NCBI GenBank assembly: GCA_002353555.1 | Contig: DEJO01000044.1 | Span: 1-51,896, forward strand | DNA: 51,896 nt | Source of the DNA: Prevotella sp. UBA2746 | GTDB lineage: Bacteria > Bacteroidota > Bacteroidia > Bacteroidales > Bacteroidaceae | Reading direction: 5' to 3' | Made by a program: the position numbers and the translations under genes | In this document: positions 16,162 through 24,317 of the stretch, piece by piece | Layout: every line of letters starts with the position of its first letter | Position numbering within the stretch: the first letter of the stretch is position 1 | The notes under the pieces: generated by a model | The model's database searches: none | What the model saw: the letters and a program-made list of their open reading frames with translations, nothing else | What the model was told of the DNA's origin: nothing

Positions 16162-18705
16162 CTACGAACTGCTCCGTTGATCGCGATATTCTGATGGTGA
16201 CAAACCAACAGATGCTTTAAAGCATTTACTGAAATATTTCGGGTCAGTAAAGCCACAATGCCATGCCACTTCCGAAACGCTTTCCGATGTGGTAGTCAGC
16301 AACGAACAAGCTCGTTTAATGCGTGCCTCGCGCAAGAAATCGGCTGGTGTAAGACCTACGATGGACTTCATCTTACGATTCAATCCTGACTTACTCGTTG
16401 CCGTAGCATCTGCCATATCACCTATATTGGCATTACTGTCACTAATATGCTGCTCCACATAGTTCATGACACGCTTCATGAAGGCTTCATCTTCCGGGGA
16501 AAGACGGGAAGCTGTGTCCTCACTCTTGCCCTGACTGACGGTGGCAGACGTAACAGCTTGTTCCGTACGTTCATCTTGATGATGCTGATTAGCAGTGTCT
16601 CCTATCAATGCCAGATAAGCATCGAGGGCTTCCTTTCGTTGCTGATGGAGTCTCATTATATATAAATAGGTATATGCAATACCACCCAGCACCCCAAGCA
16701 GGAGCAACAGGAGGAACAATTTCCCATACCAAGCTTCCAAAAATGTCGGTTTCACCGTAATTTCAACATCTAGGACATTATCTACCCATACGCCATCGCC
16801 ATTAGTTGAACGGATGAAGAGATGGTATGTGCCGGGATCTAAATCGACAAAGGACACCATGCGGTTGTGTCCAATGTAGTTCCATTCACCATCGTCCATC
16901 TTGAAAGCATAGTTGATTCCGGCTGGCGCCGTGTAGTCTAATGCGGCAAAGTGTACTGTCAGATTGCGTTCATCGGGATTGAGAGTCAACGACTTGACGG
17001 TATGGAAATAACGGTCATGGTCGGCAATAGAGATACGTGTCAACACAATAGGCGGTACGTAGGGGCGCTTGTTAATGACAGAATCACTTAAGAAGAAAGC
17101 TCCGTCTTGTAGTCCGACTATCCACCTGCCATCGGGGAGACGCAGCGGACGAGCCTCAACAAAGCGATACGGGCGACCGAAAAAATGCATGTCATAATAG
17201 CCCGTCAATTCTTTTTCCAAATGGATGGTCATGAGTTGGTTACTACCAACTGCAAGGACTTGGTTGTTGCCCATATCAGCAAGTGACAGCGTCACATCAG
17301 AATTGAGTCCACTCTGTGTATTATAGTGGCGGAAGTCCAATTCTTCTGCCAACAGGTCTTTAGACAGAATTTCGTTGACGCCGCCACTCTCTGTACTCAC
17401 CAACAGGCGATGCCCTGACACTTCGAGGATGTCCATCGTAGCATTGCTACTCAAACTCTGCGAACGGTTGGCTTCCCTCTGGTGGAGACGGAAAGACACC
17501 TTAGACAGATCTGCCTGGTTGATGTCGCCAATGAGCAGACCTTCTGTCGTGGTTGCCAGTAACAGTTGGTTGGGAGTCAGCAGGATGAAGCGCATACAGT
17601 TTTTCGTCATCTCCGGATAACCCTTCCGACCGACAAAACGTACCAATTTCGACGGTTTCATCGCAGTAGGGTCAGTAAGGCAACACAAACCTCCGCCCAT
17701 TGTGGCTATCCATAAGCGCCCACGCGAATCCTCCCGGATGCAATAGACATAGTCATGGGGAAGAGGAAAACCTGTCTTCGTTGAGAAATGCTCTACCGAG
17801 AAATGCCCGTCGGCTTCGCGCAGGCGATACATGCCATCGGGTTTGCTTCCCATCCAATAGGTACCATCGTGCATCTGCATCATACAATAGATGGGTGAAC
17901 CAAACGACACATAACTGGATGAGAGTCGTCCGTCGGGTGTCAGATAGCCCAACAAGCGATTGTCACTACTGAAAAGTCGCACCGTAGCGTCTTTCTTGTT
18001 CGTCACCCAATAGCGTTGTTGCCGATCGAGGTAGAAGCAACCAATTTGTGTTGGTTGCTGTTGGGGTAGATGGGTGACGGGAATTTGGGAAAAGACCAAC
18101 TTATAAACTCCATGATCTGATATCAACCATAGGTTGCCTTGCCTGTCAACCATATAGAATTGTATATCTGTCAGCTGTTCATGGGTTGGATAGACCGTCC
18201 TGGATGCACCTTGATAGGACAGTGTACCCGCTTCGTCAATATGCCATTGAGTCCCAAACCGGTCAGTATAGTTTATTTCATGGTTCTTCACACCGCAACA
18301 TCGTGGGAAACGAGTATCTTCGGCTGGTTCCTTGTTAGGCTGAGCAAACTTCGCAAATTCGCCTGTCAACCGATTAAACAGGTACCAGCCGTTATCGGTC
18401 TTGCAGGCAATTTGCCCTTCGGGTGTCAGACGGATGTTACGAAAACGGTCGGTCAGCATAGCACAACCATCACCGGGACGCGACTTGAAATGGAAAAACT
18501 CCTGACCGTCAAAACGGTCTAGACCGTTCCATGTAGTAAACCATACCATGCCATCACCATCCTGCAACATCCGGGTAACATGCCATTGAGCCATGCCTGA
18601 ATCTTCATTGAATTTCGAGATGGTGCATATTGGCTGTGCTGTCGCTATCCTTGAGAGCAAAAGCGATAGTACACCTATTATTATATATCTTTTTTTGTAC
18701 ATCAT
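16162..18705 (-). CDS. Membrane sensor with propeller and Y_Y_Y domains fused directly to an AraC DNA-binding domain
   Basis: An 847-residue regulator shaped like a hybrid two-component system but lacking its phosphorelay. Signal peptide about 1-23. The periplasmic sensor (25-545) has Reg_prop propeller blades such as MLQDGDGMVWFTTWNGLDRF and IREDSRGRLWIATMGGGL. A Y_Y_Y domain (about 552-652) has FAALDYTAPAGINYAFKMD. One membrane helix follows (661-684). Then comes a short linker with predicted helix and low-complexity sequence (685-735), and directly an AraC-type double HTH (742-843: IGDMADATATSKSGLNRKMK, RIKRACSLL, VSEVAWHCGFTDPKYFSKCFK). No HisKA, HATPase or receiver domain is present. Its place before the two pectin esterases suggests that it senses a pectin oligosaccharide and controls them. 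Direct repeats 21 bp apart in front of its own promoter may be its binding site. Confidence 0.88.
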   Translation of the reverse strand: MMYKKRYIIIGVLSLLLSRIATAQPICTISKFNEDSGMAQWHVTRMLQDGDGMVWFTTWNGLDRFDGQEFFHFKSRPGDGCAMLTDRFRNIRLTPEGQIACKTDNGWYLFNRLTGEFAKFAQPNKEPAEDTRFPRCCGVKNHEINYTDRFGTQWHIDEAGTLSYQGASRTVYPTHEQLTDIQFYMVDRQGNLWLISDHGVYKLVFSQIPVTHLPQQQPTQIGCFYLDRQQRYWVTNKKDATVRLFSSDNRLLGYLTPDGRLSSSYVSFGSPIYCMMQMHDGTYWMGSKPDGMYRLREADGHFSVEHFSTKTGFPLPHDYVYCIREDSRGRLWIATMGGGLCCLTDPTAMKPSKLVRFVGRKGYPEMTKNCMRFILLTPNQLLLATTTEGLLIGDINQADLSKVSFRLHQREANRSQSLSSNATMDILEVSGHRLLVSTESGGVNEILSKDLLAEELDFRHYNTQSGLNSDVTLSLADMGNNQVLAVGSNQLMTIHLEKELTGYYDMHFFGRPYRFVEARPLRLPDGRWIVGLQDGAFFLSDSVINKRPYVPPIVLTRISIADHDRYFHTVKSLTLNPDERNLTVHFAALDYTAPAGINYAFKMDDGEWNYIGHNRMVSFVDLDPGTYHLFIRSTNGDGVWVDNVLDVEITVKPTFLEAWYGKLFLLLLLLGVLGGIAYTYLYIMRLHQQRKEALDAYLALIGDTANQHHQDERTEQAVTSATVSQGKSEDTASRLSPEDEAFMKRVMNYVEQHISDSNANIGDMADATATSKSGLNRKMKSIVGLTPADFLREARIKRACSLLTTTSESVSEVAWHCGFTDPKYFSKCFKASVGLSPSEYRDQRSSS

Positions 18706-18884
18706 TTCTCGGCAAAATTACTTAAAAACAAAGAAAAACCAAAGAAAAAAGTGGTTTTCATCCCGATAACCACTTTTCCTACTACAAAAACAAACCTATT
18801 TTTAATTACTCACTTACTTGATAGTTGATAAAAGTTATATACTTGTGTCAATAGTGACATGACGTTTCGCTATTTTGAACGGTG

Positions 18885-18892
18885 CAAAGGTA
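18885..18892 (-). promoter_or_regulatory. -7 box of the sensor/AraC regulator promoter
   Basis: The minus strand reads TACCTTTG, matching TAnnTTTG, giving a leader of about 170 nt. No good -33 element is visible, which would fit an activator-dependent promoter. Confidence 0.55.
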
Positions 18893-18913
18893 GCAAGAGA
18901 AACGCTAATGAAT

Positions 18914-18953
18914 AGGGGAAAATCTTGCTAAAGAAGGGGAAAATCTTGCTAAA
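18914..18953. promoter_or_regulatory. Two 19-bp direct repeats 21 bp apart, possible AraC-type operator
   Basis: AGGGGAAAATCTTGCTAAA occurs at 18914-18932 and identically at 18935-18953. The copies are 21 bp apart and lie 22-61 bp upstream of the regulator's -7 box. AraC-family proteins bind two successive major-groove sites of such direct repeats, so this is a plausible autoregulatory site. Confidence 0.5.
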
Positions 18954-19023
18954 AAGCAGATAAACACGTAAAATCGGTACTTTTTGCATCAATTTTTAAC
19001 GATGGAAGATGCAAAGTTTTTAA

Positions 19024-19149
19024 AACTTTCTTTTTGCTTTGTGCTCACTTAATAGTACCTTTGGCTTGCGCCGAAGGTACTTCCGCTCGACAAAGCAAAA
19101 GAAAAACAAACTTTCTTTTTGCTTTGTGCTTACTTAATCGTACCTTTGC
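19024..19149. repeat. Duplicated promoter-bearing repeat with inverted segments
   Basis: A segment of about 40 bp beginning ACTTTCTTTTTGCTTTGTGC occurs at 19024-19063 and at 19110-19149, each copy ending in a TTTG-N19-TACCTTTG promoter-like arrangement. Between them the sequence folds back: GTACCTTTGGC pairs with GCCGAAGGTAC, and ACAAAGCAAAAG before the second copy is nearly complementary to its beginning. The second copy provides the promoter of the next gene. Confidence 0.65.
19118..19148 (+). promoter_or_regulatory. Promoter of the DUF3737 gene
   Basis: TTTG at 19118-19121, a 19-base spacer and TACCTTTG at 19141-19148 match the Bacteroidetes consensus exactly. Transcription near 19155 excludes the upstream in-frame start at 19119 and selects the ATG at 19182. 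Confidence 0.75.
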
Positions 19150-19181
19150 AGCCACTTAGCAAGAAAGCTTTGAGAAATAAC

Positions 19182-20027
19182 ATGAAACTAATTAAAGACA
19201 AATCCTTCGGAGGAGAGCGCCCACTATTTGGCATCAAAGACACGAAACTGGATAACGTCACCATCACGGAAGGTGAATCTGGCATCAAGTGTTGCCAACA
19301 CATAGAGGCAAAAAACTGCCGTTTCATCGGAAAATACCCATGGTGGCATGTCGACGGAAGCCTGATAGAGAACTGCTATTTTGAAGTAGGCTCACGCTCT
19401 GCAATATGGTATAGCAACGACATGGTGATGCGCAACACGACGATTGACGCGCCGAAACTGTTCCGAGAGATGAAGAACCTGACCTTGGAGAACGTCACCA
19501 TCAACGATGCCGACGAGACTTTCTGGAACATTGACGGACTTACGGTCAGGAACGTAACCCTCCATGAGGGCACTTACCCGTTCATGTACTGCCGCAATGT
19601 CTTTGTCGACGGACTGAAAAGCGACTCCAAATACGTCTTCCAGTATTGTAAGGACGTGGAGATACACCATGCGGACATCGTCACAAAAGACTCGTTCTGG
19701 GAGTGTGAGAACGTCACCATCTACGACTCAAACCTCGACGGCGAGTATCTGGCATGGCATTCCAAGCATGTGAAACTGGTGAGATGCCACATTGCAGGTG
19801 AACAACCGCTATGCTATACCGACGACCTGGTGATGGAAGACTGTACCTTCGACAGTGCCTGCGACCGTATTTTTGAAGACAGCACCGTACAGGCTACCAT
19901 CAAAGGCCATATCACTGAAATCAAAAATCCACGTTCCGGGCACATTATTGCCGATTCCATCGGAAAGATAACCTACGACGAGTTCGTCAAGGAACCCAAT
20001 AACTGCAAGATAGAAGAGCGGAAATGA
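19182..20027 (+). CDS. DUF3737 family protein
   Basis: A 281-residue protein made of successive short beta strands with regularly spaced cysteines, aromatic residues and asparagines (for example CCQHIEAKNCRF, IENCYFEVGSR, LTLENVTINDADETF, LVMEDCTFDSACDR). This indicates a right-handed parallel beta-helix. It matches the DUF3737 family of unknown function, including the characteristic KLIKDKSFGGERPLFG beginning. I chose the ATG at 19182 because the frame before it runs through the promoter. No signal peptide is seen, so it is probably cytoplasmic. It overlaps the following PLP-enzyme gene by 4 bp (ATGA), indicating translational coupling. The pairing with a MalY/PatB-like enzyme suggests a related role, but the substrate is unknown. 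Confidence 0.85.
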   Translation: MKLIKDKSFGGERPLFGIKDTKLDNVTITEGESGIKCCQHIEAKNCRFIGKYPWWHVDGSLIENCYFEVGSRSAIWYSNDMVMRNTTIDAPKLFREMKNLTLENVTINDADETFWNIDGLTVRNVTLHEGTYPFMYCRNVFVDGLKSDSKYVFQYCKDVEIHHADIVTKDSFWECENVTIYDSNLDGEYLAWHSKHVKLVRCHIAGEQPLCYTDDLVMEDCTFDSACDRIFEDSTVQATIKGHITEIKNPRSGHIIADSIGKITYDEFVKEPNNCKIEERK

Positions 20028-21187
20028 AATACGATTTTGACCATATTACTGCCCGTCGGGGTACGAACTGCTACAAATGGGACGAACCGGAAGAGGAAGG
20101 AGTCATCCCTATGTGGGTGGCTGACATGGACTTCCCGGCGGCTCCGGCAATACAGGAAGCACTTCAAAAGAGGCTGAATCATGGGGTTTTCGGCTACACC
20201 ATAGTACCTGACAGCTACTATGATGCCATTACGAGTTGGTTCAGTCGTCGTCACGGATGGCAGATAGAGAAAGACTGGATACACTACACGACGGGGGTCG
20301 TTCCTGCCGTTTCGTGCACATTGAAGGCGCTGACACTCCCTGGCGAGAATGTGTTGGTACAGACACCGGTGTACAACTGTTTCTTCTCCAGTATCAAGAA
20401 CAGCGGATGCAACATAACGGAAAGCCCGTTAAAGCGACAAGAAGACACCTACATCATCGACTTTGAAGACTTTGAACGGCAATGTGCTGACGAGAAAACC
20501 ACGGTCTTCCTGCTCTGCAACCCGCACAACCCTGGCGGAAGGGTATGGAAGAAAGACGAACTGGAACGCATGAACGACATCTGCATGAAGCATCATGTGC
20601 GAGTCGTCAGCGACGAGATTCATTGTGAACTGGTTATGCCGGGGAACACATTCACCCCATTTGCATCGGTCAGCGAAGCCTGCCGGGACAACAGTATTAT
20701 CCTCAATTCACCTTCGAAGTCGTTCAATATAGCAGGTCTGCAGATTGCCAACATCATCTGCAAGAACCCTACTTGGCGCAGACGCATCAACAGAGCCATC
20801 AACATCAACGAGGTTTGCGACGTCAACCCCTTCGGACCTGTGGCTTTGCAGGCAGCCTATAACGAGAGTGGGGAGTGGCTGGACGAACTGAACCAATACC
20901 TTTGGGAGAACTATCAGACGTTGAAGCAGTTCTTTTCTAAGGAATTACCACAGGTGGAAGTGTTCAGGTTAGAAGGCACCTACCTGGTTTGGATAGACAT
21001 TACAGCAACGGGATTGACTTCTGATGAAGCGACGGAAAAGCTCCTGAAAGAGGGCAAAGTGATGGTAAGCAGTGGTACGCTCTACGGCAAGCAGGCAGGC
21101 GAAGGATTCCTTCGCCTGAACATTGCCTGCCCACGTAGCGTGATGATGGAAGGACTGAAACGCATTGCAGATACCTTCCTACAATAA
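20024..21187 (+). CDS. PatB/MalY-type PLP-dependent aminotransferase or cystathionine beta-lyase
   Basis: A 387-residue fold-type I PLP enzyme of normal length. Characteristic MalY/PatB features are the beginning YDFDHITARRGTNCYKWD, the IPMWVADMDF motif, GVFGYT, the TGVVPAVSC loop that holds the cofactor phosphate, CNPHNPGGRVW, the Asp in VVSDEIHCEL, and the Schiff-base lysine in NSPSKSFNIAGL. The C-terminal RLNIACPR carries the carboxylate-binding Arg. Such enzymes cleave cystathionine or cysteine beta C-S bonds. Some members are aminotransferases, and the exact reaction cannot be read from sequence. The start overlaps the DUF3737 stop codon. Confidence 0.88.
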   Translation: MKYDFDHITARRGTNCYKWDEPEEEGVIPMWVADMDFPAAPAIQEALQKRLNHGVFGYTIVPDSYYDAITSWFSRRHGWQIEKDWIHYTTGVVPAVSCTLKALTLPGENVLVQTPVYNCFFSSIKNSGCNITESPLKRQEDTYIIDFEDFERQCADEKTTVFLLCNPHNPGGRVWKKDELERMNDICMKHHVRVVSDEIHCELVMPGNTFTPFASVSEACRDNSIILNSPSKSFNIAGLQIANIICKNPTWRRRINRAININEVCDVNPFGPVALQAAYNESGEWLDELNQYLWENYQTLKQFFSKELPQVEVFRLEGTYLVWIDITATGLTSDEATEKLLKEGKVMVSSGTLYGKQAGEGFLRLNIACPRSVMMEGLKRIADTFLQ

Positions 21188-21203
21188 AACTTATCCGTAA
21201 AAG

Positions 21204-22292
21204 CTATGATTTCGCAAACTTCTCTGCCTGCTGGCGGATGAGTTCTTCGTCATCGAAATAGTTGATGCGCATAGCTGCACGCACCTCATCCATGGTCTGT
21301 GCTGCCACGGCACGCGCCTGTTCCGTTCCTTTGCGCAGGATATTGAAGATTTCAGGAATATCCTTTTCATACTCAGCACGACGCTGTCGGATGGGCTCCA
21401 ACATCTTGTTGATGACCTGATTCAGGAACTTCTTGCACTTCATATCACCCAGTCCGCCACGGGTATAATGAGCTTTCAGCTCGTCCAAGTTCTGATATTC
21501 CGGCCAGAACTCAGCGAAGTCTTCATCGGTAGAGAACGCATCAAGATAGGTGAAGACGGCATTTCCCTCCACATGTCCCGGGTCGTTCAGGTTGACATGC
21601 GTCGGATCGGTATACATTGAACGCACTTTCTGCCAAACATCTTCTGCGGAATCACTCAGATAGATGCAGTTGCCAAGGCTCTTGCTCATCTTCTCCTTAC
21701 CGTCGGTACCGGGCAACCGGCGCGCCGTAGCGTTCTCTGGCAGCATGATATTCGGTTCCACCAACACCTCAGCATAGGTCTGGTTGAAGCGACGAACCAG
21801 TTCGCGCGTCACCTCCAACATGGGTTCCTGGTCTTCACCTGCCGGCACTGTCGTAGCCTTAAACAGCGTAATGTCTGCTGCCTGACTGACGGGATAGCAG
21901 AAGAAACCCAGCGGGATATTGGCTTCGAAGTTGCGCATCTTGATTTCGGTCTTCACCGTCGGGTTGCGCTGAACGCGACTTACGGTGATGAGATTCATCA
22001 GATATGTGGTCAACTCTGCCAATTCTGGAATCTGACTTTGGATGAACAATACACACTTCTCTGGATCGAGACCTGCCGAAAGATAGTCCAAAGCCACTTC
22101 CACAATGTTCTGGCGAATCTTTTCCGGGTTGTCGGCATTATCCGTCAGTGCCTGTACATCTGCCATAAAGACAAACATACGGTCATAGTTCCCTTCATTC
22201 TGCAACTGCACACGACGGCGCAGTGAACCGACATAATGTCCTAAATGTAACTTTCCTGTGGGGCGGTCGCCCGTCAATATAATCTTTCCCAT
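21204..22292 (-). CDS. trpS: Tryptophanyl-tRNA synthetase
   Basis: A 362-residue class Ic synthetase that charges tRNA-Trp. The HIGH-equivalent is in GDRPTGKLHLGHYVGSL near the N-terminus, with the substrate-binding PVSQAADI and AGEDQEPMLE, and the KMSKS loop EKMSKSLGN near the middle. The length fits the longer bacterial form. It is the last gene of a same-strand series gltX-waaA-nitroreductase-trpS. About 100 bp of repeat-rich sequence separates it from the nitroreductase gene, containing the perfect 16-bp palindrome GATAGTTTAAACTATC at 22338-22353. Confidence 0.96.
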   Translation of the reverse strand: MGKIILTGDRPTGKLHLGHYVGSLRRRVQLQNEGNYDRMFVFMADVQALTDNADNPEKIRQNIVEVALDYLSAGLDPEKCVLFIQSQIPELAELTTYLMNLITVSRVQRNPTVKTEIKMRNFEANIPLGFFCYPVSQAADITLFKATTVPAGEDQEPMLEVTRELVRRFNQTYAEVLVEPNIMLPENATARRLPGTDGKEKMSKSLGNCIYLSDSAEDVWQKVRSMYTDPTHVNLNDPGHVEGNAVFTYLDAFSTDEDFAEFWPEYQNLDELKAHYTRGGLGDMKCKKFLNQVINKMLEPIRQRRAEYEKDIPEIFNILRKGTEQARAVAAQTMDEVRAAMRINYFDDEELIRQQAEKFAKS

Positions 22293-22392
22293 CTTATAAT
22301 ATCACGATTTCACGATTTGACAATTGATTTACGATTTGATAGTTTAAACTATCCTTCCCTTCTACCCTCCCTTTGGAAGGGACTGGGGGACC

Positions 22393-22917
22393 TTATTTCA
22401 CCACCTTATAATAATCTTCCTTTCGCGGTTTCACCGTATGCGGGTGAGAGGAAGCATATCCGAGGGCGATGCTTCCGACACCTGCCAGTCCTTCCGGCAT
22501 GCCTAAGTCACGGAGTATCGCCTTACCGTCTTCACGCTCAAACATCTGGTCGACACGGTTTATCCAACATGAAGCCAATCCGATGCTATGTGCTGCCAGC
22601 ATCATGTTGCCTAAGACAAGACTTCCATCACGCTCATGGTTGGCATTGTCTGCTGGTGCCAACACCAAGACAATGGTCGGTGCACCATAATAGGGGTCAC
22701 TGGTAACGCCCATAATCTCGGCATTCATCTGCACCAGCTGCTCACGTAAGGCAGGGTTCTGGACAGCAATGATGAACGGAGCCTGTGTGCCATGGCCTGT
22801 CGGAGCCCAAGTTCCAGCCTCCAAGACCGTTTTCAGCTCTTCATCTGTAATCTGCTCTGGCTTAAACCGACGGATAGACCTCCGTTCGCGTATCGCCTTC
22901 AATACTTCATTTTCCAT
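22393..22917 (-). CDS. Nitroreductase family FMN protein
   Basis: A 174-residue flavoprotein of the nitroreductase superfamily. The FMN phosphate-binding arginines are in ERRSIRRFKPEQI near the N-terminus, followed by GTWAPTGHGTQAPF (the usual APTGxNxQPW region), a central helix LGNMMLAAHSIGLASCWINR, and LGYASSHPHTVKPRKEDYYKVV at the C-terminus. Such proteins are NAD(P)H-dependent and reduce nitroaromatics, quinones or enones. The substrate cannot be predicted. It starts 29 bp after waaA ends. Confidence 0.9.
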   Translation of the reverse strand: MENEVLKAIRERRSIRRFKPEQITDEELKTVLEAGTWAPTGHGTQAPFIIAVQNPALREQLVQMNAEIMGVTSDPYYGAPTIVLVLAPADNANHERDGSLVLGNMMLAAHSIGLASCWINRVDQMFEREDGKAILRDLGMPEGLAGVGSIALGYASSHPHTVKPRKEDYYKVVK

Positions 22918-22946
22918 ACTCTTATGCTGTTTTTGATATTCACCTT

Positions 22947-24260
22947 TTAAGGAGTAGACGTATGCAAGAAAGCCTCATGGAGTACCCGACGTGCTGCGCC
23001 GGCACCACTGGCAACGTATGCACCGGCAGACTTACCAGACTCAAGAAGCGATGACGGGTCGCCATTGAAGCGTGACATCTTTTGACCGAAAGTATCGGCA
23101 TCAGTAATCTCAAAGCCTCCGCCAGCCTTCATCAGTCCTTGCGCTTCACGGAAATGCTTGTTGTTGGGACCAAAGATAACGGGCAGGTTCCATACTGCCG
23201 CCTCCAGGACGTTATGAATTCCGACGCCGAAGCCGCCTCCTACGTAGGCTACATCGCCGTAACGATAAATACTTGAGAGCAGACCGAAACAGTCGATGAT
23301 AAGCACGTCTGCTTCCTTCACCTTCTGTAACAGAGCCTGTCTGTCCGCATCTGACAGATGACTGGAATCGTCAAGACTGCCAGCCACATCAGTATACCTC
23401 AACACCTTGCGCCCCTCAAGCATTCGTTCTATCTGCTGGAGATGGTCTTTACCAATGACGTGAGGAGCTATGATTGCCTTCCAATCCTTATGTTCATTCA
23501 GCCACGGGATAAAGATGGCCTCATCGGGTTGCCAACTACTGCCAGCCACGAATATCTTCTTGCGTGAAAATTCTGTGGCAGGAGTGACATCGCCTACAAA
23601 CTGCTCTACGATAGGCAACTGCTTGGCAGCGTCCTTAATTTGCAACACACGGTCGAAACGGGTATCACCCGTCACCGTAGCATTCTTCAGACCTATCTTC
23701 GCCAACAGTTGACGGCTCTCCTCATTCTGCACATAAAGGTGGGTGAAGCATTTCAACACATGACCATACTCTCTGCCATACCATTTGAAGAAGACCTGAT
23801 CAGGACGGAAGATGCTGCTCACACTATACACCGGAACGTGGCGGTGCTTCAAGATATGCAGGTAGTTGTACCAGAACTCATACTTGATAAAGAACGCCAT
23901 GACTGGTCTCACCGCCCTCAGGAAACGGCGTGCATTGGTCACCGTGTCTATCGGCATATAGCAGATGATGTCTGCACCAGGATAGTTCTTTCTCACCTCA
24001 TAGCCGGAAGGAGAATAGAAGGTCAACAGTATCTTATATTCGGGATGTTCCTTCCGTAACTGCTCCATCAGCGGACGCCCTTGCTCGAACTCACCAAGAG
24101 AGGCTGCATGGAACCACACATATTGTGCCTCCGGGTCTACTTTTTCACGAAGAATCTTCACCGCCTCACGCTCACCACGCCACATCTTGCGAACCTTTTC
24201 ATTGAAAAGGCTGGCAACCATGACGCCAAACTGGATAAGGTACATGAGGATGTGGTACAT
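22947..24260 (-). CDS. waaA: 3-deoxy-D-manno-octulosonic acid transferase
   Basis: A 437-residue GT30 glycosyltransferase that adds KDO from CMP-KDO to the lipid A precursor at the inner membrane. The N-terminal membrane anchor (about 1-20) precedes the acceptor domain with WFHAASLGEFEQGRPL (catalytic Glu), FIKYEFWYNYL and YSVSSIFRPDQ. The nucleotide-binding domain has VAGSSWQPDE, IAPHVIGKDHLQQIE, and YVGGGFGVGIHNVLEAA. All are WaaA signatures. It sits between gltX and the nitroreductase on the same strand, with a dispersed-repeat element in the 52-bp gap before it. Confidence 0.95.
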   Translation of the reverse strand: MYHILMYLIQFGVMVASLFNEKVRKMWRGEREAVKILREKVDPEAQYVWFHAASLGEFEQGRPLMEQLRKEHPEYKILLTFYSPSGYEVRKNYPGADIICYMPIDTVTNARRFLRAVRPVMAFFIKYEFWYNYLHILKHRHVPVYSVSSIFRPDQVFFKWYGREYGHVLKCFTHLYVQNEESRQLLAKIGLKNATVTGDTRFDRVLQIKDAAKQLPIVEQFVGDVTPATEFSRKKIFVAGSSWQPDEAIFIPWLNEHKDWKAIIAPHVIGKDHLQQIERMLEGRKVLRYTDVAGSLDDSSHLSDADRQALLQKVKEADVLIIDCFGLLSSIYRYGDVAYVGGGFGVGIHNVLEAAVWNLPVIFGPNNKHFREAQGLMKAGGGFEITDADTFGQKMSRFNGDPSSLLESGKSAGAYVASGAGAARRVLHEAFLHTSTP

Positions 24261-24264
24261 AGGT

Positions 24265-24317
24265 GAAGGTTGAGGGTTGAATTATGAATTGTGAATTATC
24301 AATTATCAATTGTCAAT
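24265..24317. repeat. Dispersed repeat: GAAGGTTGAGGG head with 7-bp GAATTGT/CAATTAT units
   Basis: A 12-bp head GAAGGTTGAGGG (24265-24276) is followed by about five 7-bp units of the type GAATTAT/GAATTGT/CAATTAT. It fills the gap between gltX and waaA and includes the gltX stop codon. The same head and unit type recur inside priA (30879-30954) and, in the other orientation, at 38793-38832. Units alone occur at 51800-51827. Confidence 0.7.

Noticed and set aside
19119..19181. Upstream start for the DUF3737 gene
   Set aside because: The extension runs through a full-consensus promoter; the family begins with the sequence starting at 19182.
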